Part shown: positions 1 through 5,155 of the stretch, piece by piece
Layout: every line of letters starts with the position of its first letter
Numbering within the stretch: the stretch's first letter is position 1
DNA from: Acidobacteriaceae bacterium
GTDB lineage: Bacteria > Acidobacteriota > Terriglobia > Terriglobales > Acidobacteriaceae
Assembly (NCBI GenBank): GCA_030838305.1
Contig: JAUTWY010000169.1
Location: 1-7,365, forward strand
Reading direction: 5' to 3'
Length of the DNA stretch: 7,365 nucleotides
The notes under the pieces: model-generated
Seen by the model: only the letters and a program-made list of their open reading frames with translations
Databases searched by the model: none
Told to the model about the DNA's origin: nothing
Position numbers and translations under genes: made by a program

Positions 1-1
1 C

Positions 2-208
2 ATCGGCGCGGACTCTTCGCTCGCGAACGGCAACAACCCGAGATTGGCGAGAAGGGTTGCGTCGGTCGCCGCAATGTTTTTGGGGGCGGCGTTGGGTGCA
101 GTTGTCATACATTATTCGATCTCAGCGGCCCTGGGGCTGGCGACCGCAATCTCCGCCGTGTGCTGTGTCGTGTTGTTTCGTTTTGTGCGCACGTCCAATA
201 AGCTGTGA
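2..208 (+). CDS. C-terminal fragment of a DUF1275/YoaK-like membrane protein (5' end outside window)
   Basis: The frame is open from the left edge to a TGA at 206-208, giving 68 visible residues. The fragment has a polar, basic stretch (NNPRLARRVAS), then two hydrophobic segments separated by a short turn (AAMFLGAALGAVVIHYSIS, and ALGLATAISAVCCVVLFRF), and a short polar tail ending RTSNKL. A glycine/alanine-rich MFLGAALGA helix after an NPRL-ARR motif followed by one last helix is what I recall of the C-terminus of DUF1275 (YoaK) inner-membrane proteins, whose function is unknown. The family call rests on this short piece only; any other polytopic membrane protein could end this way. It is followed by a hairpin and 290 bases without a gene, so it is probably not in the same transcript as the regulators downstream. 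Confidence 0.6.
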   Translation: MGADSSLANGNNPRLARRVASVAAMFLGAALGAVVIHYSISAALGLATAISAVCCVVLFRFVRTSNKL

Positions 209-235
209 GTGCGAGACTCGACTCTGTGTGTTCTA
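207..235 (+). terminator. Possible intrinsic terminator after the membrane protein gene
   Basis: GAGT (207-210) pairs with ACTC (221-224), and CGA (212-214) pairs with TCG (218-220). One base (G211) is bulged and the loop is three bases. The hairpin starts inside the stop codon of the membrane protein gene and is followed by TGTGTGTTCT, a T-rich but interrupted tract. A second, mutually exclusive pairing exists: ACTCTG at 221-226 with CAGAGT at 237-242. The U tract is weak, so the terminator call is tentative. Confidence 0.35.
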
Positions 236-498
236 TCAGAGTGCATACGGCGAGGTGACGAGCTTTGAAATTGTTGGGCGCATTCCGATGGCTCTTTTGA
301 TGATCGTGCTCTTGACCCCAAGAACGTTGGTGAATCCGACTTCAGTGGCAACTCGTCCCACATCGGAGTAAGATTCGCAGGATGGTTCACGAGTCAGAAG
401 GCGCTTTGGAAGTGTCTTTCCCTCTTGGTTATCTTGAGGTCATTCACGAAGCCAGTGGCATAGCCAAGGTTGACTAATCGGCGCCTGGGGAGACTGGG
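209..498. other. Intergenic region of about 290 bases with no convincing gene
   Basis: Apart from the hairpins at its left end I see no gene, RNA or repeat here. The longer open frames give low-complexity or unrecognisable peptides on both strands. A 31-codon ATG frame at 382-477 lies in the same phase as the regulator at 499 but ends in TAA and has no well-spaced ribosome-binding site. The promoter for the regulator genes is expected in this stretch; I could not find a convincing sigma-70 or sigma-54 (GG-N10-GC with TGGCAC/TTGC) match. Confidence 0.5.
487..492 (+). promoter_or_regulatory. Ribosome-binding site deciding a TTG start at 499
   Basis: GGGGAG at 487-492 lies six bases before TTG at 499-501. 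An in-frame TAA at 475-477 rules out any earlier start, and the next in-frame ATG (610) falls immediately before the conserved SWRR motif and would remove the first 37 residues. Confidence 0.6.
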
Positions 499-1923
499 TT
501 GGCTGCCGCAAGCAAAAACCGAACGCCACGTTCGATTGATGGACTGTCTCACCTCGATTGCATCGACCTTGTAGTCGGCAAAGGCACGCTGGTTCCTGGA
601 ATCGAGGAAATGGCTACCTCCTGGCGGCGTTGTCTAACCGCACATCACCTCGATCCGGAGATTCAGGGCGCACCGCACATCATCACGGCGAAGGAAATAA
701 AAGAGTCCCGGGAGCCCTTGCGCAATCTCATTTTGCACGCCCAGGAGGAACTCGATCGTCTATATGCCATCGTCGGACCACAACAGTACGTGGTTCTGTT
801 ATGCAACAGCGACGGGGTTGCCATCCACCACCGCGGGGATGAGTCAATGGCGGATGTTTATGAAGATCGGGGGATCTGGCTGGGTGCAGTCCTCTCAGAG
901 CAAATCGAAGGTACCAACGGAATCGGGACCTGCATCACTGATCAACGAGCCACGATGGTACATCGAGATCAGCATTTTCGCACGCGCCATATCGACATAA
1001 GCTGTGCAGGCGCGCCGATTTTCGACCCCCTTGGTCGATTGGCTGCGGTGCTCGATACCTCGTCGATGAACCCGACGACCACTGAGCAGTCCCTCTCTTT
1101 GGCCATGGCTGCAACAACCGTATCTGCCCGGGGCATTGAGGAGCGTATATTCCGCGAGTATTTCCGACATGCGTGGAATATTGCAGCCGCTCCCTGCGGG
1201 AGTAGTGATGTCGCGGTTCTGCTCGCGGTGGACAATGATCAACGAATTCTGGGCGCAGACCGGATCGCTCGCCGGCTCTTCAGTCTCAATGACGAAGTGC
1301 TGAACCGGGGCATGGCTCTGGCGACGATCTTCGAGTATGACTCCTCGATCTTTCGTTGCAAGCGGTTGCAAGATGTGGCGGCTCGTCCGCTTCGGACAGG
1401 AACTGATGAGCCATGGAATGCCTTAATCACTCCCCCAGCTTGTGGGTTGGGTAGCTTGTGTTCTCCCATGGATGCCCTACTTCACTCACGACCGCGATTC
1501 GGCATGCTCGCACACCTGCCACTCTCAGTGGATTCGCCCACAAATCGCGGGGGCCTGGCACCCGCACGCGCCAATCGCATATGCGAATACATAGACTCGC
1601 ATCTGCAGGAAAATATCGCTCTGGAAGTGCTCGCCGAAATTGCGCAATTGTCGGTTCATCATTTTGCCCGCGCGTTCCGCCAAACGCTCGGGATACCGCC
1701 GCATAACTATATAGTCCAACGACGAGTCGAGCATGCACAGCAGCTGCTACGAAACAGCGACCTTCCACTTTCGGAGATTGCGATCGATGCGGGTTTCACG
1801 GACCAAAGTCACCTTGCCCGACACTTCCGGACAATGATCGGTGTTTCTCCTAGCCTAGCTCGCCATCGATTCAGGACTGGGCACGATATCCTTCCTCATC
1901 GCCCCGCCCAAGTTGGAAACTAA
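499..1923 (+). CDS. Transcriptional regulator: AcoR/DhaR-type GAF sensor module fused to an AraC-type HTH domain
   Basis: A 474-residue cytoplasmic DNA-binding regulator. The N-terminal part matches the sensor half of AcoR/DhaR-type sigma-54 activators: SWRRCL with LDP (41-53), the linker helix HAQEELDRLY (80-89), then a GAF domain at about 90-215 carrying the family signatures GLWLGA-like GIWLGA (125-130), EGTNGIGTC (137-145), HRDQHFR (155-161), SCAGAPIFDPLGRLAAVLD (168-186) and an ARGIEERIFR helix (210-219). A PAS-like stretch follows at about 236-290 (VDNDQRILGADRIARRLFSL). Instead of the usual AAA+ ATPase or Fis-type HTH, the C-terminus is a complete AraC domain at about 355-458, with both helix-turn-helix units (LEVLAEIAQLSVHHFARAFR and LSEIAIDAGFTDQSHLARHF). 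The GAF ligand cannot be read from sequence. It starts with TTG. The next gene begins 101 bases downstream on the same strand, so co-transcription is possible. The target promoters are unknown. Confidence 0.85.
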   Translation: MAAASKNRTPRSIDGLSHLDCIDLVVGKGTLVPGIEEMATSWRRCLTAHHLDPEIQGAPHIITAKEIKESREPLRNLILHAQEELDRLYAIVGPQQYVVLLCNSDGVAIHHRGDESMADVYEDRGIWLGAVLSEQIEGTNGIGTCITDQRATMVHRDQHFRTRHIDISCAGAPIFDPLGRLAAVLDTSSMNPTTTEQSLSLAMAATTVSARGIEERIFREYFRHAWNIAAAPCGSSDVAVLLAVDNDQRILGADRIARRLFSLNDEVLNRGMALATIFEYDSSIFRCKRLQDVAARPLRTGTDEPWNALITPPACGLGSLCSPMDALLHSRPRFGMLAHLPLSVDSPTNRGGLAPARANRICEYIDSHLQENIALEVLAEIAQLSVHHFARAFRQTLGIPPHNYIVQRRVEHAQQLLRNSDLPLSEIAIDAGFTDQSHLARHFRTMIGVSPSLARHRFRTGHDILPHRPAQVGN

Positions 1924-2012
1924 CAATTCAGCAAGAACGTACCGATCACGGCCCCTTCATCCAAGACACCTAATCCCATCTTTGCGATCATCGCTTCACT
2001 GTGGGGACAACG

Positions 2013-2019
2013 AAGGTGG
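2013..2019 (+). promoter_or_regulatory. Ribosome-binding site favouring the GTG start at 2025
   Basis: AAGGTGG at 2013-2019 sits five bases before GTG at 2025. The earlier in-frame GTG at 2001 has no purine-rich stretch at the right distance, and the GTG at 2016 lies inside this site. Confidence 0.5.
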
Positions 2020-2024
2020 GAACC

Positions 2025-2426
2025 GTGGATAGTCCTAATGAACAACGCCCTGGCGGTACGCGAACGTCCAAGTTGATTGCGATCATTGATGACGACGACG
2101 CCATGCAAGATTCACTGCGCGACCTGATGGAAGCGGCTGGGCTGGTCGCACGGTGCTTTGGATCCGCGGAAGATTTCCTCGCATCCGGCTTGCACCGTCA
2201 AGCCGGGTGCCTGATAACTGACGTCCTTATGCCGAAGATATCGGGTCTGCAGTTGCAGGCCAAGCTGAAAGAAGAGGAATGCACTATCCCGATCATCTTC
2301 ATTACTGCTTACGGAGATGCCAAGTTGCGGATCCAAGCGATGAGAGAGGGCGCGGTCGAGTTCCTTGAGAAACCGTTCGATCATCAATTGTTGCTCAAAA
2401 CGGTCCGAGCTGCACTCGATATGTGA
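2025..2426 (+). CDS. Single-domain response regulator, FixJ-type receiver
   Basis: A 133-residue cytoplasmic protein made of one receiver domain and no output domain. From the GTG at 2025, the acidic pocket is the DDDD cluster in IAIIDDDDAMQ (about residues 22-25), the phosphoacceptor aspartate is D66 in CLITDVLMP, the switch threonine is T94 in IIFITAYGD, and the conserved lysine is K116 in FLEKPFD. All are present, so it should be able to accept phosphate. The sequence between (LMEAAGLVARCFGSAEDFL, GAVEFLEKPF) is typical of FixJ/TodT/StyR-type receivers, but the LuxR-type HTH those proteins carry is missing; the protein ends at the last receiver helix (KTVRAALDM). No histidine kinase gene is next to it. 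A sigma-54 activator lacking its own receiver starts 48 bases after its stop, which makes that protein the obvious candidate partner. A start at 2001 would add eight residues. Confidence 0.88.
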   Translation: MDSPNEQRPGGTRTSKLIAIIDDDDAMQDSLRDLMEAAGLVARCFGSAEDFLASGLHRQAGCLITDVLMPKISGLQLQAKLKEEECTIPIIFITAYGDAKLRIQAMREGAVEFLEKPFDHQLLLKTVRAALDM

Positions 2427-2460
2427 GCAAACAGGTTATAGCAATCGTATGCGGTGCCTG

Positions 2461-2468
2461 GAAAGGAG
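2461..2468 (+). promoter_or_regulatory. Strong ribosome-binding site setting the ATG start at 2475
   Basis: GAAAGGAG at 2461-2468 is placed six bases before ATG at 2475. It argues against the longer reading from GTG at 2454, which has no such site. Confidence 0.75.
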
Positions 2469-2474
2469 TATCTT

Positions 2475-3512
2475 ATGGCAGATTATGCAACAGTTGCATA
2501 CCCTATGGAGGACCAAGCCGAACGCCGATTCGAGCGGATCATCGGCAATAGCGCTGCCCTCGAATCTGTTCTCGAGCAAGTGGAGCAGGTTGCTCCCACA
2601 GACTCGACTGTCATCATCGAGGGGGAAACCGGTACAGGAAAAGAGCTCATCGCACATGCCATTCACACTGCAAGTCAGCGCTACGGACGCGCTTTTATCA
2701 AGCTGAATTGCGCGGCGATTCCGCTGGATCTTCTGGAAAGCGAATTGTTCGGTCATGAGAAGGGTGCCTTCACTGGCGCGATTGCGCAGAAGATCGGGCG
2801 CTTCGAAATGGCCGACAAGGGGACCTTGTTCTTGGACGAAGTCGGCGACATCCCTCCTGCCCTGCAGCCGAAGTTGCTGCGTGTGTTGCAGGAGCAGGAA
2901 TTCGAGCGTTTAGGGAGCGGCCGTACGCACAAAGTGGATGTCAGGCTTGTGGCGGCAACCAATCGAGATCTGGTGAAGATGGTCGCTCGCGGGCAATTTC
3001 GCAGTGACCTGTATTATCGTCTGAACGTCTTCCCCATCTTGCTACCGGCGCTGCGAGAGCGCCGGGAGGACATTCCTGCTCTTGTCACGCATTTCGTGAA
3101 GATGTTTAGCCGCCGCATGGGGAAGCAAGTCGACAGCGTTCCTCCGGAAACCATGGCTGCCTTCCAGTGGTATTCCTGGCCTGGCAACATTCGCGAGTTG
3201 CAGAACTTAGTGGAACGCGCCGTTGTCCTTTCCCGCGAAGGCGTGCTCCCGAACCCTCTGCAGAAGAGGCAAACGAGACCCATGATTCTCAGTTCGAACG
3301 CCCAGCCTTCACCATTGTCGATGAACTGGGAAGACTCCGACCGCGCTCTGATCATGGAAACACTGGAGCAGGGCGGCTGGATCGTCGGTGGACCGCGCGG
3401 TGCAGCGGCGAAACTGGGACTGAAACGAACCACCCTGCTTGCCAAGATGAGAAGGTTGGGCATCTCGCGGCCTGTCGATCAAGAGGGAACAGACGCGCGC
3501 GGTGCGGCATAA
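2475..3512 (+). CDS. Sigma-54-dependent activator, FhlA/NtrC class, AAA+ and Fis domains only
   Basis: A 345-residue bacterial enhancer-binding protein that should use ATP hydrolysis to open promoters held by sigma-54 RNA polymerase. The AAA+ domain runs from about residue 20 to 255: IIGNSAALESVLEQVEQVAP, Walker A GETGTGKE (50-57), the sigma-54-contacting GAFTGA loop (97-102), Walker B TLFLDEVGDI (117-126), sensor segment AATNRDL (160-166), arginine-finger region FRSDLYYRLN (175-184) and WPGNIRELQN (235-244). A Fis-type HTH closes the protein (about 285-333, GPRGAAAKLGLKRTTLLAKMRRLG). All core motifs are intact. Only about 20 residues precede the ATPase domain, so there is no GAF, PAS or receiver domain; in this it resembles PspF in layout, although the AAA+ sequence reads like FhlA. 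Such proteins are either always active or controlled by another protein. It lies 48 bases after the stand-alone receiver gene and in the same frame. Confidence 0.93.
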   Translation: MADYATVAYPMEDQAERRFERIIGNSAALESVLEQVEQVAPTDSTVIIEGETGTGKELIAHAIHTASQRYGRAFIKLNCAAIPLDLLESELFGHEKGAFTGAIAQKIGRFEMADKGTLFLDEVGDIPPALQPKLLRVLQEQEFERLGSGRTHKVDVRLVAATNRDLVKMVARGQFRSDLYYRLNVFPILLPALRERREDIPALVTHFVKMFSRRMGKQVDSVPPETMAAFQWYSWPGNIRELQNLVERAVVLSREGVLPNPLQKRQTRPMILSSNAQPSPLSMNWEDSDRALIMETLEQGGWIVGGPRGAAAKLGLKRTTLLAKMRRLGISRPVDQEGTDARGAA

Positions 3513-3635
3513 GACAATGCTCAGACTTGAAAGCGTCACTGCCGTTCCATTGTAGAGTCCCATGAGCGCTTCCGCCGCTCAGGCGTGCGATCTCATGCGA
3601 TCCTTGAAACTGCAGAAGCAATTCAATCGGAGCAT
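3513..3635. other. Convergent intergenic region
   Basis: This short gap separates the ends of two genes transcribed towards each other. It holds the hairpin listed at 3563-3581 and a short direct repeat (TGCGATC at 3586-3592 and again at 3596-3602). I see no gene here. Confidence 0.6.
3563..3581. terminator. Hairpin between convergent genes, possible bidirectional terminator
   Basis: TGAGCG (3563-3568) and CGCTCA (3576-3581) form a perfect six-base-pair stem around a seven-base loop. An alternative outer pairing is CATGAG (3561-3566) with CTCATG (3592-3597). No T tract follows on either strand, so it is a poor intrinsic terminator. The call rests mainly on its position between two converging stop codons. 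Confidence 0.25.
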
Positions 3636-4400
3636 TCACTGCGGATGGTACTCTGGCTTGCGCTTGGCGAAAAACGCTGTGAATGCTTCCTTCGCCTCGT
3701 CGGACCTTACTCGTTCGGCGAATACCTGGTTCTCGAATTTCACGGCTTGCTCCAGTTGTTCACGAAATGCACTCTTCATGAGCCGTTTGCATGCCTGCAC
3801 TGCGCCGGCGGGCTTCTTAGCCAGGGTCTGTGCGGTTTCCGTTGCCGTGGATAGTAGTTTCTGATCAGGGACAACGCTTGTGACCAGTCCAAGCTCGGCC
3901 GCTCGCGAGGCGCCGAACGACTGTCCGAGCAGGATCAGCTCGGCGGCGCGCAGGTATCCGAAACGCTGCGGAAGCAAGCAGCTGCTTCCAAATTCCGGCA
4001 CCAGCGCCAAGTTCACGAAAGGCAGTTGGAACTTGGCGCTCTCCCCCGCGTACACAAAGTCGCAATGAGCCAGCATGGTCGTTCCGCCTCCGATCGCTAC
4101 GCCTTGTACGGCGGCAACCAGCGGCTTCTCGAAGTTGATCAGGGCGTGCATCAACCGCGACTGCGGACTTTCCCCTGCTGCTGGCGGGTTCTTCATGAAG
4201 TCCTCGAGATCGTTGCCCGCACTAAACGAATCTCCCGCGGCATGCCAAAGCGCAACATGTACCTGATCGTCTTTCGCTGCGTCCTCAAGGAACTCCGCCA
4301 TCGAGATATACATGCTCGAAGTCATTGCGTTCTTCTTGTCTGGGCGATTCAGTTGGATGCTCAGGATGTTTCCCGAGCGTTCCGCGATAATGTCGGTCAT
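3636..4400 (-). CDS. Enoyl-CoA hydratase/isomerase superfamily protein, likely delta3,delta2-enoyl-CoA isomerase-type
   Basis: A 254-residue crotonase-fold protein, the normal length for the superfamily, expected to act on acyl-CoA thioesters in the cytoplasm. The N-terminal LNRPDKKNAMT (17-27), the oxyanion-hole segments DSFSAGNDL (57-65) and VQGVAIGGGTT (98-107), and the FVNLALVPEFGSS motif (128-140) are clear. The two glutamates that catalyse hydration in crotonase (E144 and E164 of the rat enzyme) align here with T107 and F128, so a hydratase reaction is unlikely. By contrast E136, in VPEFGSS, falls where delta3,delta2-enoyl-CoA isomerases carry their catalytic glutamate. I therefore favour isomerisation of 3-enoyl- to 2-enoyl-CoA; the substrate is unknown. 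The start is firm: AGGAGGA at 4406-4412 lies five bases upstream of the ATG. The gene follows ribA on the same strand after 92 bases, so it may belong to the same transcript. Confidence 0.88.
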   Translation of the reverse strand: MTDIIAERSGNILSIQLNRPDKKNAMTSSMYISMAEFLEDAAKDDQVHVALWHAAGDSFSAGNDLEDFMKNPPAAGESPQSRLMHALINFEKPLVAAVQGVAIGGGTTMLAHCDFVYAGESAKFQLPFVNLALVPEFGSSCLLPQRFGYLRAAELILLGQSFGASRAAELGLVTSVVPDQKLLSTATETAQTLAKKPAGAVQACKRLMKSAFREQLEQAVKFENQVFAERVRSDEAKEAFTAFFAKRKPEYHPQ

Positions 4401-4432
4401 CGTCGTCCTCCTGCGTGGGAATTACGAGTCAT
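4397..4432 (-). CDS. Possible 11-codon leader peptide ORF ahead of the isomerase gene
   Basis: On the minus strand an ATG at 4432-4430 opens a frame for MTRNSHAGGRR ending in TGA at 4399-4397. That stop overlaps the isomerase start as ATGA. A strong Shine-Dalgarno sequence, AAAGGAGG, lies at 4450-4443, ten bases before the ATG. The isomerase gene's own site (AGGAGGA) lies inside this small frame. This arrangement could couple translation of the isomerase to the leader. The peptide is too short to judge by composition and may be chance. Confidence 0.3.
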   Translation of the reverse strand: MTRNSHAGGRR

Positions 4433-4454
4433 TTCGATGCTTCCTCCTTTGATT

Positions 4455-4481
4455 GTCTAGTGGCCTGGGGCACGACTAGAC
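4455..4481. repeat. Perfect inverted repeat GTCTAGT-N13-ACTAGAC between ribA and the isomerase gene
   Basis: GTCTAGT at 4455-4461 and ACTAGAC at 4475-4481 are exact reverse complements around a 13-base spacer. The arms lie 12 bases after the ribA stop and 54 bases before the isomerase start. The 20-base centre-to-centre distance (about two helical turns) fits a dimeric regulator site. In RNA it could form a seven-pair stem. No T tract follows on the minus strand, so an intrinsic terminator is unlikely. Confidence 0.45.
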
Positions 4482-4492
4482 CTGCTGTTCGT

Positions 4493-5155
4493 TCATGCAA
4501 CCGTCAGCCAATGCCCCATCTTTTTCTTCTTGGTCTGCAAATACGGCAATGCATACGGGCTTGGCGGTGCTTCGCAAGCAATTTGTTCGACGATTTCGAT
4601 TCCACCCTTAGTCAGCGCTTCATGTTTTTTTGGGTTGTTTGACATCAGGCGGACACGGTCAATCCCAATTTCGTGCAGAATAGCCACGGCCAAGCTGAAA
4701 TCGCGGCAGTCGGCGTCAAAGCCCAGAGCTTCGTTCGCTTCGATCGTGTCGAGACCTTGGTCCTGCAAGGCATAGGCTCTCAGTTTTGCCATAAGCCCGA
4801 TGCCACGGCCCTCCTGATACTCGTAGATCACCAGTCCCGATCCCTCGTCTGCAATGGCCGACATTGCGAGTTCCAACTGCCCTCGGCAATCACAGCGCAG
4901 CGATCCGAGCACTTCTCCAGTCAAGCACTGAGAATGAATGCGTAGCAACGGCGCTTGATTTGTCGGATCGCCGAGCATCAGGAGGAGGGCACTCTCAGTC
5001 TTTCCTGTGTCCACGTTCGCGCGCTCAAAGCCGATCAGGTCGAACACGCCGAACATGGTAGGCAGGCGAGTGGAGGCCACCCGAACGAGGTTGTCCTGTC
5101 CAGCCCGGAGGCGGTGATTCCTTTTCTCAGGTCTCTCAGACACCTTGGAATTCAT
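4493..5155 (-). CDS. ribA: GTP cyclohydrolase II (stand-alone RibA)
   Basis: This enzyme opens the imidazole ring of GTP and releases formate and pyrophosphate, giving 2,5-diamino-6-ribosylamino-4(3H)-pyrimidinone 5'-phosphate, the first step towards riboflavin. The 220 residues align through the whole catalytic domain with E. coli RibA. The zinc ligands are C77, C88 and C90 in HSQCLTGEVLGSLRCDC. The QEGRGIG loop (114-120), Y128 (E. coli Y105), D149 (D126) and R151 (R128) are all conserved, and the protein ends with the usual TKxxKMGH motif. It is therefore predicted to be active. It has about 22 extra basic residues at the N-terminus and no fused 3,4-dihydroxy-2-butanone-4-phosphate synthase (RibB) domain. 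The segment where E. coli has GRNPNNE is replaced by a proline-rich stretch (EAPPSPYALPYL). Its ATG overlaps the stop of the tolC-like gene by four bases, so it is translated as part of an efflux operon, and there is no room for an FMN riboswitch directly ahead of it. It is probably a paralogue of the housekeeping enzyme, but that is inference. Confidence 0.93.
   Translation of the reverse strand: MNSKVSERPEKRNHRLRAGQDNLVRVASTRLPTMFGVFDLIGFERANVDTGKTESALLLMLGDPTNQAPLLRIHSQCLTGEVLGSLRCDCRGQLELAMSAIADEGSGLVIYEYQEGRGIGLMAKLRAYALQDQGLDTIEANEALGFDADCRDFSLAVAILHEIGIDRVRLMSNNPKKHEALTKGGIEIVEQIACEAPPSPYALPYLQTKKKKMGHWLTVA

Noticed and set aside
57..390. Overlapping open frames of about 100 codons on both strands (57-371 + and 112-390 -)
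   Set aside because: The first half of each crosses the membrane-protein frame, and the remaining sequence shows no domain, signal or clear ribosome-binding site.
382..477. A 31-codon ATG frame ahead of the GAF-AraC gene, in the same phase
   Set aside because: It ends in TAA at 475-477, the only purine-rich site is one base from the ATG, and I do not recognise the peptide. It is more likely chance than an upstream peptide or a lost N-terminus.
895..1371. 158-codon frame on the minus strand inside the GAF-AraC gene
   Set aside because: It lies opposite conserved GAF motifs that are clearly coding on the plus strand and gives no recognisable protein.
1551..1570. A TGGCAC match resembling a sigma-54 -24 element
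   Set aside because: It lies inside the GAF-AraC coding region, has no GC at the -12 spacing, and is not upstream of any gene start.
1984..1994. Palindrome GCGAT-C-ATCGC ahead of the receiver gene
   Set aside because: It is only 11 bases long in a GC-rich sequence with no second copy nearby; too weak to call an operator.
2426..2475. A single receiver-AAA+ protein broken by one stop codon or readable by readthrough
   Set aside because: Two in-frame stops (TGA 2424, TAG 2439) separate the parts, and the second gene has its own strong ribosome-binding site, so two separate proteins fit better.
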